Positions 34,367-43,255 of a stretch of DNA of 64,000 nucleotides are shown here, piece by piece. Below the pieces are notes generated by a model. That model had not been told where the DNA came from, did no database searches, and saw only the letters and a program-made list of their open reading frames with translations. Position 1 is the stretch's first letter; each line of letters starts with the position of its first letter. Position numbers and translations under genes: made by a program. Source of the DNA: Paraburkholderia panacisoli (GTDB taxonomy: Bacteria > Pseudomonadota > Gammaproteobacteria > Burkholderiales > Burkholderiaceae); contig NZ_VTUZ01000033.1 of NCBI RefSeq assembly GCF_008369935.1, forward strand, positions 53,006 to 117,005. Reading direction: 5' to 3'.

Positions 34367-35734
34367 TTACTTCAATCCGCCCAATGACCGATGCGCACCG
34401 GCATGCGTATTCGTGGTTTGCCGGCCGCGAGCCATCAGCATCAACATCAGCGCGGAGAACGCGGCAGGCACCGCGACCGCCATGAACAGATCGGCATTGG
34501 GCCAGTTCATCCGGATCAACTCGCCGCCGATCACCGGCCCCACGATGGAGCCGATGCGCCCGATGCCCAGGCTCCAGCCGATGCCGGTGGAGCGCAGCGA
34601 AGTGGGATAGTAGGTGGCCGCGAGCGCATTGACCGCCGGTTGCGCGCCGATGATCGACAAGCCCGTCACACCCACGACGGCGATCAGCACCCCCAGCGGA
34701 AGCCCCGGCCGGCCGATGGTCGCGATGGACACCGCGGCCAGCAGGAACGCAGGGATGAGAACCTTGAAGAAGCCGACACGATCGATGATCGGCCCCATCA
34801 CCACCGTGCCGGCCACACCGCCTAGCTGAAGCGCGGTGCCCACCAGGATCGCCGTCGAAGTCGACAGGCCTGCGCTCCTGGCGATCGTCGGCAGCCAGTT
34901 GGACAGGAAGTACAGATTCAGCAGATTCATGAAGTTGACGGCCCACAACAGCAACGTGGTCTTCGCACGTCCCGCGTGGAACAGCTCGACGACGGGTGCC
35001 TGGTTCGGGCGCGACTCAGGCACTACGTAGCGCGTATCTCGCGTCACGGTCATGGCCGGATCGATGCGGAGCAACGTTGCTGCCACGCGTTCGAGTCGCA
35101 CGCCGCGCACCACTGAGAACACCATGGATTCCGGCAGATACAGGAACATCAGAATCGCAAGCACGAGCGGCACGATGCCGCCGACGATGAACACCGACTG
35201 CCATCCCCACAACGGAATCAGGTTCGCGGCGATCAGTCCGCCCAGCACTGCGCCGAGAGTAAAGCCGCATGACACCCACATCATCAGCGTGACGCGCTTG
35301 CGCTTCGGGCTGAATTCGCCGGCGAGCGCCATTGCATTGGGCATGATGGCGCCAAGGCCCAGCCCGGTGACGAAGCGGATGATCAGCAATTCAGTCATCG
35401 TGCTCACCTGCGATGTCGCGAGCATGCAGACCGAAAACGCGAGCGTCGCGCCGATCAACACCGGACGCCGTCCCACCTTGTCTGCGACGACGCTCAAGGC
35501 CAGTGAGCCGAACAGCATGCCCAGCAGACCGGCGCCAAATACCGGCCCGAACGCGGCCTTGTTCACGCCCCACGACTGGATGATGGCGGGCGCGACGAAG
35601 CCCATCGATTGAACGTCGAACCCGTCAATGACCACCGTCAGGCCGAGCAGTATCAGAAGCCCGATCTGAAAGCGGCTCACACGGTTCGCATCGATAAAGG
35701 CGGGGAGGTCTATGGCCTCTCGCTGAGTGTCCAT
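34367..35734 (-). CDS. MFS transporter, aromatic acid:H+ symporter (AAHS) type
   Basis: This 455-residue protein has twelve hydrophobic segments. It has the AAHS opening (LLGLTVVIDGFDVQSMGFVA), the cytoplasmic loop motif ADKVGRRPVL between TM2 and TM3, and a similar loop in the second half. The family (PcaK, BenK, MhpT) imports benzoate-like and hydroxybenzoate-like acids. Start 35734 is supported by CAGGAGACGC upstream; the longer frame from 35794 is less likely. It is divergent from a LysR gene with an inverted repeat between them, so it is probably induced by its substrate. No catabolic gene is directly attached. Confidence 0.9.
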   Translation of the reverse strand: MDTQREAIDLPAFIDANRVSRFQIGLLILLGLTVVIDGFDVQSMGFVAPAIIQSWGVNKAAFGPVFGAGLLGMLFGSLALSVVADKVGRRPVLIGATLAFSVCMLATSQVSTMTELLIIRFVTGLGLGAIMPNAMALAGEFSPKRKRVTLMMWVSCGFTLGAVLGGLIAANLIPLWGWQSVFIVGGIVPLVLAILMFLYLPESMVFSVVRGVRLERVAATLLRIDPAMTVTRDTRYVVPESRPNQAPVVELFHAGRAKTTLLLWAVNFMNLLNLYFLSNWLPTIARSAGLSTSTAILVGTALQLGGVAGTVVMGPIIDRVGFFKVLIPAFLLAAVSIATIGRPGLPLGVLIAVVGVTGLSIIGAQPAVNALAATYYPTSLRSTGIGWSLGIGRIGSIVGPVIGGELIRMNWPNADLFMAVAVPAAFSALMLMLMARGRQTTNTHAGAHRSLGGLK

Positions 35735-35900
35735 TGCTGCGTCTCCTGAGAATGCATATTGGAACTGTCGAAGCGGGCCTCGCGGCTGCTTCAATTCTGC
35801 GGTGGTCTCTCACTGTTTGACAGGCACCTCGCGCACACGCGAAGAGCCAGGTTGTTGCCACGTACTCTAAGAGAGGATCGCGTTTGTCAGGAAGCTGTCC

Positions 35901-35923
35901 GGCGGCATTTCATTTATGCCGCC
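35901..35923. promoter_or_regulatory. Candidate LysR operator
   Basis: GGCGGCAT, seven bases, then ATGCCGCC is a perfect 8-bp inverted repeat in the 300-bp divergent spacer. It lies 112 bases from the LysR start and 167 bases from the transporter start. Spacing and symmetry fit a LysR recognition site. The rest of the spacer has no gene. Confidence 0.5.
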
Positions 35924-36034
35924 ACGGCACAAATGCGCGTATGGTGACGGTGAACGTTTCTCGTGCGGGAAACGGGACGGCAAGCCGCACGGACGGGCGT
36001 GTCTGTCGATCGGTGACAAGAGGGGACGCAACGC

Positions 36035-36952
36035 ATGAAGAATTCAGGCCTGGACCAGCTGCATGCGATCGAGTTGTTCTGTGCCGCAGCGAAAGCTCAG
36101 AGTTTCACTGCGGGCGCGACGGCGTTGGGAGTGACACCTTCCGCTATCAGCAAAGCCGTGCAGCGGCTCGAAAACCGGCTGGGACTCAAGCTCTTTCAGC
36201 GCACGACCCGTGCGATTCGCCTGACCGAAGACGGTCTCGCCTACTACAAGACCTGCCAGGCGGCGTTGGAGAGCATTCAACAGGCGGAACGGGTGCTGAC
36301 GCGGCATGGAATGCCGCGCGGGGAATTGCGGATCAGTCTGCCATACAGCTACGGCATCAAACGGGTGATTCCGTTGATACCGAAGTACGTCAAGCGCTAC
36401 CTGGGGCAGGTGAACGTCGTCGTCTCGCTCAGCAATGCGCTGGCGGATTTCGTCACGCAGAACTTCGACCTCGCGATCCGGTTGGGACACGTCGCCGATT
36501 CACGACTTGTCGCGCGGACGTTGCACGAGGCGCGCTATCGTGTAGTCGCCTCGCCGGCCTATTTGCGCGGGCGCGACGTACCCATGCGGCCGGAGCAATT
36601 GCGCGACTACGATTGCCTCGGTCTGCTCATGCCCGACACCGGACGCGTGCTGTCGTGGACTTTTTCCGCAAACGCAGGCGCTGCGTATGAAGTTCCGATC
36701 CGGCCGAAGATCGCATTCGATCACCCGCTGGCGACACTGGCCGGTGTGCTGAACGACGGGGGCTTCGCGCAACTGCTCGATTTCACGGTCGACGACGAAC
36801 TACGCAGCGGGCGTCTCGTCGAAGTGTTGACTGATTGTGGGCCGCCACCGCAGGCGGTGTCGGTCGTCTATCCGAGCAATCGACATACGTCGACGAAGGT
36901 GCGGACGTTTGTGGATTTTCTGGTGGAGGCGGGCGGCGCGGGGCAGGGTTGA
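36035..36952 (+). CDS. LysR-family transcriptional regulator
   Basis: This 305-residue regulator belongs to the CrgA/AaeR-like branch. Its HTH is AKAQSFTAGATALGVTPSAI, then SKAVQRLENRLGLKLFQR and TTRAIRLTEDG. The sensor domain starts near 90 (GELRISLPYSYG). It is divergent from the AAHS-type transporter and separated from it by the inverted repeat at 35901-35923, so it most likely controls the transporter. Confidence 0.9.
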   Translation: MKNSGLDQLHAIELFCAAAKAQSFTAGATALGVTPSAISKAVQRLENRLGLKLFQRTTRAIRLTEDGLAYYKTCQAALESIQQAERVLTRHGMPRGELRISLPYSYGIKRVIPLIPKYVKRYLGQVNVVVSLSNALADFVTQNFDLAIRLGHVADSRLVARTLHEARYRVVASPAYLRGRDVPMRPEQLRDYDCLGLLMPDTGRVLSWTFSANAGAAYEVPIRPKIAFDHPLATLAGVLNDGGFAQLLDFTVDDELRSGRLVEVLTDCGPPPQAVSVVYPSNRHTSTKVRTFVDFLVEAGGAGQG

Positions 36953-37056
36953 AACGGAAGTCACCGCGATGGCGCAAACGCAACCTCAACCCTGTAGAAC
37001 GCCTGAAAAAGTGCCGGACAGACGTTCGCCTCATACGCAGCCCGTCACTGCGACGA

Positions 37057-38190
37057 TCAGCCAAGCCGATACACCTTACTCACGGTGCCTCGGAACAACG
37101 CTTCGCGCTCATCGGGACTCGCCTGCGCAGTCAGGCGTTTGAACGCATTCCAGCCGTTGCTGTACGGGTATGAGCCCTTGTCGACCGGGAAATTGCTCTC
37201 GAACATGCAACGGCCGGCGCCGAACATTTCGATGCAACTGTGCATCCACGGTTTCCAGGCCTCGGCGAGTTGGACGGACGAGGGCGGTAGTTCACCCTTC
37301 TCGAAGTCGAAGCCGTTGATTCGCATCCCCAACCCACCGACCTTCACATACACATTAGGCAACTGCGCCAACTCGCTCATGGATCGTGACCAGCTTTCGA
37401 ATACTTCCTTGTGTTGATCCGCGTAGCTGGCGATACGCACGACGCCGCCGCAGTGATTGATGATGACGGGTGTGTCCGGGTAAGCCTTGGCAAGATCGAA
37501 CAGCTCCGGGAGTTGCGGGAAGAAAAGCCAGGCGTCGTAAGAAAGACCCAGCGGCCCCAACTGCGCCACACCCGCGCGATAGTTCCGATCGAGCAGCAAT
37601 CCGCGCGGCGCGGCCGAGACCGGATTCACGAGGGTCTGGTCAGCGTCCCAGGTCACGAGATGCCGCACGCCGCGGAACCGGCCCTGTCCGGCCTGGAGAT
37701 GCGTTTCGAGGACAGCGCGCGCCGCCGCACCGCGACGAAGGTCCGCATAGCCGACAATGCCCTTTGCGACCTGCGGCTTATCGCGCTGTATCGGCGCCGT
37801 CGCACCGGCAACATATTCAACTTCACCGACCGGCCGCAATTCGTCAGGCCCTGACTGCCGGTAACGGGTCAGTGCCTGCATATAGACCGACGCCGTGATG
37901 TTATGTCCGGAGTGTGCGTCGCGAAGATATTCGTCGAGCAGATAGGTCCAACCCGGCCGATCGTAGAAGTGATGATGGGCGTCGATGATCGGAATCTCCG
38001 GTTCAAGCGCGGCTTCGGTCCCGGAGGCGAGCCAGTCGGAGCGAACGGGCAGATAGTTGCTGGTCGGATTCATGGGACGCGCTTCTTCCTTGGCGAATGC
38101 CTGCGTGGCGGTGATGGCGGGAATGGCGATCGACGCTGCGGCGGCGCGCAGAAGCTGGCGGCGCATCGGCGAATGAATCGGTCCTGTCAT
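37057..38190 (-). CDS. Tat-exported amidohydrolase-family hydrolase
   Basis: This 377-residue protein has a twin-arginine signal (MRRQLLRAAAASIAI, cleavage near TQAFA) and an amidohydrolase_2 TIM barrel: IIDAHHHFYDRPGW with the metal HxH, INHCGGVVRIASY, and GAGRCMFESNFPVDK near the end. Relatives hydrolyse lactones such as 2-pyrone-4,6-dicarboxylate or decarboxylate aromatic acids. The ATG overlaps the stop of the upstream MFS gene (38187-38190). It is the last gene of the HMG-CoA-lyase / CaiB / MFS operon. Export of such an enzyme is unusual and would let it open a lactone or amide before uptake. Confidence 0.85.
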   Translation of the reverse strand: MTGPIHSPMRRQLLRAAAASIAIPAITATQAFAKEEARPMNPTSNYLPVRSDWLASGTEAALEPEIPIIDAHHHFYDRPGWTYLLDEYLRDAHSGHNITASVYMQALTRYRQSGPDELRPVGEVEYVAGATAPIQRDKPQVAKGIVGYADLRRGAAARAVLETHLQAGQGRFRGVRHLVTWDADQTLVNPVSAAPRGLLLDRNYRAGVAQLGPLGLSYDAWLFFPQLPELFDLAKAYPDTPVIINHCGGVVRIASYADQHKEVFESWSRSMSELAQLPNVYVKVGGLGMRINGFDFEKGELPPSSVQLAEAWKPWMHSCIEMFGAGRCMFESNFPVDKGSYPYSNGWNAFKRLTAQASPDEREALFRGTVSKVYRLG

Positions 38191-39497
38191 TTTGCCCCCC
38201 GATTGAAGGCGTAAAGGGAGAGCGTCAACAGCGTCGTGATGACGAGCACGACAGCCAGACCGAACATACCGGCAGTGTATGTACCGAAGCTGTCCTTCAG
38301 GTGGCCGACGAGATAGGGGCCGGCGAACCCGCCAAGTGCCCCGATCGAATTGATCAATGCCAGTCCGCCAGCGGCTGCCTGGCCGGAGAGGAAGCGGGCG
38401 GGCAGCGTATAGAAAATCGTGCGTCCCGCAATCGTGCCGATCAGTGCCAGCGTAATGCCGACCATCGCGGGCAATAGTTGATTGAAGTACGTTGAAGCAC
38501 CGAGCGCGACAGCGCCAATCAGAAGGCCTGCGGCGAGGTTTGCAATGGGTCCGCCGCGACGATCGACACGTCTGGCCCACCAGAGCAGGGCGATAGTGGC
38601 GAAGAAGTACGGCACCGCAGACATCCAGCCGGTCTGCATCACGCTCATGCCGTGGGCTTTGAGCATCTGGGGCAACCAGATGCCGATACCGTAAGAGCCC
38701 ATCGTGAAGCCAAACGAGATCATCGCCAGAAGATACACACGGACGTCCTTGAGCACGGCACCAAAATGTTTCTCTTTCTGACTCGACGAATTCTCGCGGT
38801 CGAACGCGCCCTGCAGGGCCTGACGCTCGACTGGCGACAACCAGCTGGCGTCGGCGGGCTTATCTGCAAGCATCCGGAGCACGAGGTAGCCGATCACGCA
38901 CGCTGGCAACCCCTGGATGATGAACATCCATCTCCAGCCCGCTAATCCGAATGTGCCATCGAGTTGGAGCAGCCACGTGGAAAACGGGCCACCGATCAAA
39001 GAAGACAGCGGCGTCGAGACGGTGAACCACGCAAGCACGCGAGTGCGATATTGAGCTGGGAACCAGAGGGCGAGGAAAAAGATCACGCCGGGAAAGAAAC
39101 CGGCTTCGGCGATGCCTAGCAGGAGCCGGATCGCATAGAAGCTGTTAGGTCCGACGGCAGCCGCAGTCAACGCAGCCATCATGCCCCACGAAATCATGAT
39201 CCGCGCGAGCCACCGTCGCGCGCCGAAGCGGTAAAGCGCAAGATTGCTCGGCACTTCGAACACGCAATATCCCGCGAACATGATGCCGGCGCCCCAACCA
39301 AACTGGGTCGCGGTCAATCCGAGGTCATGGTTCATCGTCAATGCGGCAAAGCCGACGCTGGTGCGATCCAGGTAGTTGAAGAAATATGCAAGGGCAAGCA
39401 GCGGAATGAAGCGCCACGCCGCTTTTCGCACCGCCTGCTGTTCGAGGCTGGAATCGGCAGACCTATCGGCCGTCATTCCCGGGGAAATGGATGTCAT
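38187..39497 (-). CDS. MFS transporter, anion:cation symporter (ACS) type
   Basis: This 436-residue protein has twelve membrane segments. It shows the ACS/tartrate-phthalate pattern: FFNYLDRTSVGFAALTMN in TM1 and RFGARRWLARIMISWG in the loop after TM2, with RLLLGIAEAGFFPGVIFFLA in TM4. The family imports dicarboxylates, hydroxy acids and aromatic acids. GGAG 8 bases upstream supports the start at 39497. It lies 75 bases after the CaiB gene and is coupled by an ATGA overlap to the amidohydrolase. It probably imports the substrate of the operon. Confidence 0.9.
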   Translation of the reverse strand: MTSISPGMTADRSADSSLEQQAVRKAAWRFIPLLALAYFFNYLDRTSVGFAALTMNHDLGLTATQFGWGAGIMFAGYCVFEVPSNLALYRFGARRWLARIMISWGMMAALTAAAVGPNSFYAIRLLLGIAEAGFFPGVIFFLALWFPAQYRTRVLAWFTVSTPLSSLIGGPFSTWLLQLDGTFGLAGWRWMFIIQGLPACVIGYLVLRMLADKPADASWLSPVERQALQGAFDRENSSSQKEKHFGAVLKDVRVYLLAMISFGFTMGSYGIGIWLPQMLKAHGMSVMQTGWMSAVPYFFATIALLWWARRVDRRGGPIANLAAGLLIGAVALGASTYFNQLLPAMVGITLALIGTIAGRTIFYTLPARFLSGQAAAGGLALINSIGALGGFAGPYLVGHLKDSFGTYTAGMFGLAVVLVITTLLTLSLYAFNRGAK

Positions 39498-39572
39498 TGT
39501 CGTCTCCAAACATGGGCTGACCGAACCGGCGCTCGCCGATCGGTTCAGCGTTTTTCGCATTGCGTTCCGGCG

Positions 39573-40847
39573 TCAGGCGCTCGCAAGCTCATTGGCCGAA
39601 GGACTCGACTGACCGCCCGACTGCCGGTTCTGGCATCTGACGACGCCGGCATCGATCAACTGCGAGAGTTCGTCATGGGTGTAGCCGAGCTGCGAAAGCA
39701 GCTCCTGCGTGTTCTGCCCGAGTGCGGGCGGTGCCGCGCGCAGACGTAACCGCTCGCCGTCTAGCGTCAGAGGGAGCAATGCGGTGCGCGTGGAGACCGG
39801 CTGACCCGCGCCACTGGCATCGGGCGGCAAGGTCACGTCGGCCAGCCCGCCGGTAGCGAGCAGGTGCGGATCGTCAAACAGATCTTGCGGCCTGGTGATC
39901 GGCGCGTACGGCAAGCCGATGCGTTCGAAGGTCGCGCTGATTTCCGCCGCGGTGAACGCTTCCATGTGCTGGCGCAGTTGCGGCAGAAGCCAGTCGCGCG
40001 CCTGGACTCGCTGGTTGTTGGTGGCAATGCGCTCATCCGACTTCAGCCCGGTCAGACCGAACGCGTCACAGAACAAGGCCCACTGCGTGTCCGACACAAC
40101 CGCCAGGAAAATCTGTTCGCCGTTCTTGACGGAGAAGACGTCGTACACGGCCCATGCGGAGATGCGGCTTGGCATCGGTGCTGCAGCCTTACCCGTCACG
40201 GCGTACTGCATCATGTGCTGTGCTACGAGGAACACGTTGTTTTCAAACAGTGCACTCTGGACTTCCTGACCTTTGCCCGTGCGCTCGCGCTGGGCCAGTG
40301 CGGCCATCGCGCCGATGGCGCCGAACATGCCGCCCATGATGTCGTTGACGCTGGTGCCGGCTCGCAGCGGCCGTCCTTCTGGCCCTGTCATATAGGCGAG
40401 GCCGCCCATCATCTGCACCACTTCATCCAGCGCGGTCCGATGGTCATAAGGGCCCGGAAGAAATCCCTTGTGGGAGACATACACGAGACGAGGGTTGAGC
40501 TTCGACAGCGCCGCGTATCCCAGCCCGAGCTTGTCCATCGTTCCGCTCTTGAAGTTCTCGCTGAAAATGTCAGCGCCGGCGAGCAGCTTGTGAACGATCT
40601 CGATACCGCGAGGATCTTTCACGTCGACGGCAATGCTTTTCTTGTTCCGGTTGAAGGTGCTAAAAAAGCCCGCGCCCGATCCACGCAGCGCTCGCGTGCT
40701 GTCGCCGGAAATCGGCTCGATCTTGATGACTTCAGCGCCGAGGTCTGCCAGCACCATGCCGCAGGTCGGCCCCATGACCATGTGCGTCATTTCGATCACA
40801 CGCACGCCGCTGTACGGCAGGGCTTGATTCGACCGAACTTCACTCAT
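39573..40847 (-). CDS. CaiB/BaiF-family (type III) CoA-transferase
   Basis: This 424-residue enzyme has the CaiB fold: GVRVIEMTHMVMGPTCGMVL, LADLGAEVIKIEP, FSTFNRNKKSIAVDVKDPRG, and the catalytic Asp in AGTSVNDIMGGMFGA. The family moves CoA from a donor such as succinyl-CoA to a carboxylic acid. The ATG overlaps the stop of the lyase gene (40844-40847). Together they give a likely route: activate a hydroxy- or methyl-branched dicarboxylic acid, then cleave it. Itaconate/citramalate-like or 3-hydroxy-3-methylglutarate-like substrates would fit, by inference only. Confidence 0.9.
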   Translation of the reverse strand: MSEVRSNQALPYSGVRVIEMTHMVMGPTCGMVLADLGAEVIKIEPISGDSTRALRGSGAGFFSTFNRNKKSIAVDVKDPRGIEIVHKLLAGADIFSENFKSGTMDKLGLGYAALSKLNPRLVYVSHKGFLPGPYDHRTALDEVVQMMGGLAYMTGPEGRPLRAGTSVNDIMGGMFGAIGAMAALAQRERTGKGQEVQSALFENNVFLVAQHMMQYAVTGKAAAPMPSRISAWAVYDVFSVKNGEQIFLAVVSDTQWALFCDAFGLTGLKSDERIATNNQRVQARDWLLPQLRQHMEAFTAAEISATFERIGLPYAPITRPQDLFDDPHLLATGGLADVTLPPDASGAGQPVSTRTALLPLTLDGERLRLRAAPPALGQNTQELLSQLGYTHDELSQLIDAGVVRCQNRQSGGQSSPSANELASA

Positions 40848-41845
40848 TGCGCCACTCCCAATAAACACCCTTCCGGTTGCGGCGCACTCGGCGCACGCCC
40901 ATCCGCATACCGGAACCCTTTTGGCAGACCGGCGTCCTGGACATGTCCGTACAGCGCTTCGCCCGGAAGCGCTTCGGCAAGAATCGCGCGTGCAGCGATG
41001 AGAGCGTCAATGTCGATGCCCGTGTCATAACCCATTGCTTCGAGCAGGAACGCGAGGTCTTCGGTAACGATGTTGCCGGTCGCGCCTGGCGCGTAAGGAC
41101 AGCCGCCAAGACCCGCCTGGCTGGCGTCGATGGTCGTGACGCCTGCTTCGAGGGCCGCGACGACATTCGCCAGGCCCTGACCGCGCGTGTTGTGGAAGTG
41201 CGCGCCGCCTGCCTTGCTACCGAGTTCGGTCTGCAAACGACGGAACAGGCGGCGGACCTGGGTTGGGTTTGCATAGCCGCTGGTGTCGGACAGTCCAACT
41301 TCGTCCGCACCGGACTCGGCCATCGCCAGACACATGCGCATCGTCTGGTCGTCGCTGACCGTGCCCGCGATCGTGCACCCGAATGCGACGGAGACGCCCG
41401 CTTCGATCTGCACGCCGGGGAACTGCGCATTGCGCAAGGCAACGATCTCGCGCACTTCGTCGATCATCTGCGCGGTCGTCTTGCGGATGTTCGCCATCGA
41501 GTGCTCATCGGTCACCGATACCGGCAATGTGATCTTGTGCACGCCTGCTTCAAAGGCGCTTTGTGAACCACGCAGGTTCGGCGCGAGCACTGCCACGTGG
41601 AGACCGGGGATCGTCAATGCATGGGCTACCACCTCACGAATGTCGGCCATCTGCGGCAGCAGCTTTGCGGGCACGAAGGAGCCGACCTCGATCTCCTTCA
41701 GCCCCGCAGCGGCAAGAGCGGAAATCCAGCGAAGCTTGGCCGGCGTGGGCATGACGGTCTTGATGCTTTGAAGGCCGTCACGCGGGCCGACTTCACTGAC
41801 AAGAACCTTGGGTGTTGGAGAAATATTCAAGGGGAACTCCTTCAT
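40844..41845 (-). CDS. Hydroxymethylglutaryl-CoA lyase-like aldolase
   Basis: This 333-residue TIM-barrel lyase of the HMGL-like family has EVGPRDGLQ at the N-terminus (catalytic Arg and metal Asp), a metal site HFHNTRGQGLAN, and the lyase signature GLGGCPYAPGATGN with the catalytic Cys. The family cleaves 3-hydroxy-3-methylglutaryl-CoA to acetyl-CoA and acetoacetate; some members act on citramalyl-CoA or similar substrates. It is the first gene of a four-gene operon (lyase, CoA-transferase, MFS, amidohydrolase), divergent from an IclR gene across a spacer with repeated GTTCT/AGAAC elements. Confidence 0.9.
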   Translation of the reverse strand: MKEFPLNISPTPKVLVSEVGPRDGLQSIKTVMPTPAKLRWISALAAAGLKEIEVGSFVPAKLLPQMADIREVVAHALTIPGLHVAVLAPNLRGSQSAFEAGVHKITLPVSVTDEHSMANIRKTTAQMIDEVREIVALRNAQFPGVQIEAGVSVAFGCTIAGTVSDDQTMRMCLAMAESGADEVGLSDTSGYANPTQVRRLFRRLQTELGSKAGGAHFHNTRGQGLANVVAALEAGVTTIDASQAGLGGCPYAPGATGNIVTEDLAFLLEAMGYDTGIDIDALIAARAILAEALPGEALYGHVQDAGLPKGFRYADGRAPSAPQPEGCLLGVAQ

Positions 41846-41847
41846 GT

Positions 41848-41968
41848 GTTCTATCGGAGAGAATGATGTTCTGTCGAATAGAACTATAGAAGCAAAAATC
41901 GTTGAGTTAAAGTTGGGTAAACCCGTCTTTTGGAAGAATTTTAGAACTTGTGTTCTGCGTGATAGAAC
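41848..41968. promoter_or_regulatory. Candidate IclR operators (GTTCT/AGAAC repeats)
   Basis: The 158-bp spacer between the divergent lyase and IclR genes holds GTTCTATC (41848-41855), the inverted repeat GTTCT-GTCGAAT-AGAAC (41868-41884), the inverted repeat AGAAC-TTGT-GTTCT (41943-41956), and GATAGAAC (41961-41968). Known IclR members of the PcaU/PobR type bind repeated GTTCGAT-like elements, so this arrangement fits. One element lies within 3 bases of the lyase start codon, so repression by occupancy is possible. Confidence 0.6.
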
Positions 41969-42003
41969 GGTACAGTCACCGCTAGGGAAACTTGATAGGG
42001 AAA

Positions 42004-42831
42004 ATGGCCGTGGTCAGCGAGATGCAGGAATCGACGTCTTCGGAGTCGGCGCGGCCGAATGAGGGGTCTAGCGGCGTCGCGGTGCTCGATCGCGCGTTCG
42101 CGATTCTCAATGCATTCGGGCCGACCGACGATCACTTGTCGCTGGCTGAACTGTCGCGTCGTACCGATCTGTACAAGAGCACGGTGCTGCGCTTGCTGGG
42201 TGCCCTCGAACACGGCGGATTTATCCGCAAGCTGAGTGACGGGCAGTACGCAATCGGACCGCAACCACTGCGCCTCGCTGCGCTCTACCAGCGGTCGTTC
42301 CAGGTGGGGCCAGTGATCGAGCCGATCTTGCAGCAACTGAGTCGCGACCTCGGCGAAACTGCATCGCTGTATGTGCGGCAGGGCAGCCAGCGACTGGTGC
42401 TGTTTCGGGTCGAACCCGCTCGGGCCGTGCGTGTTTCCATCCGTATCGGCGAAGAATTTCCGATCGACAAGGGCGCGTCAGGCAAGGTGCTGCTGGCGTT
42501 TACGGAGACTCAGGACCCTCGCTGGGACGAGGTGCGCGAACGATTGTGGGCTGTGTCGCATGGCGAGCGCGATCCGGAAACAGCGTCGGTATCCGTGCCG
42601 ATTTTCGGCGCGACGGGTGAACTGGTGGGAGCGCTCGCCCTGTCGGGGCCGAAGGCCAGATTTGACATGACGTCGACAATCACAGCCGCGCTGACCACTT
42701 TGCTCCAATGCGCAAAACGGGCGACCGTCGCGCTTGGCGGCATGGGCGCGCGATTCGATGCCAGCATCGCGAGCATCGTCGAGAAAGGATTCCCTGCGAA
42801 TGGGAATCCGGATGCACAGAATCCAGCGTAA
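42004..42831 (+). CDS. IclR-family transcriptional regulator
   Basis: This 275-residue regulator has an N-terminal winged HTH (VLDRAFAILNAFGPTDDHLS, SLAELSRRTDLYKSTVLRLL) and a C-terminal GAF-like IclR effector domain (about 90-260, with SGKVLLAFTETQDP and VSVPIFGATGELVGALALSG). An upstream in-frame TTG at 41992 is a weaker start. It is divergent from the HMG-CoA-lyase operon and almost certainly controls it; IclR proteins often sense the pathway acid. Confidence 0.92.
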   Translation: MAVVSEMQESTSSESARPNEGSSGVAVLDRAFAILNAFGPTDDHLSLAELSRRTDLYKSTVLRLLGALEHGGFIRKLSDGQYAIGPQPLRLAALYQRSFQVGPVIEPILQQLSRDLGETASLYVRQGSQRLVLFRVEPARAVRVSIRIGEEFPIDKGASGKVLLAFTETQDPRWDEVRERLWAVSHGERDPETASVSVPIFGATGELVGALALSGPKARFDMTSTITAALTTLLQCAKRATVALGGMGARFDASIASIVEKGFPANGNPDAQNPA

Positions 42832-43255
42832 GAGTACGCGAACACGCCACCGCGCTCGCTTTCGGCGCTGAGCACGGCGCTTGCCTCACCACAGGCTGAT
42901 AGCGGCACTCCAAACATGCACACGTTCGACCTGAAGTCCGGCGCACTCCGGCGCACAATGTAGCCTGCCGGGCGCATTGCTCGCGCCGCGTGCGAGTACC
43001 GCGAGCACAACGAGCCAGCAATATTCACTTAGCCCTTTGCAACAGGTCCGGCGCTAACCTATCTTGAATCACTGAGCCGAATTTGCCGGCCGGCTCATCA
43101 CAAAGGCCAGCAAGGACTTCACCTTTCGAGTACCAACGGCAAGCGTCGAGAACCCCAATGCCCGCATCGCACTCGAAAAGCCAAGGCTCGCCACCCGTTG
43201 CGGCCGGTCCTCATAAGCGACTTTTTCAGGTTCAAAACAGCACGGAGGCGCGGCT
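42832..43255. other. Intergenic region between the IclR and acyl-CoA ligase genes
   Basis: These 424 bases contain a hairpin TGAGCCG / CGGCTCA (43073-43079 with 43091-43097) and AGCACGGAGGCGCGGCT before the ligase ATG. No gene is seen. The ligase promoter should lie in the right half. Confidence 0.4.
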
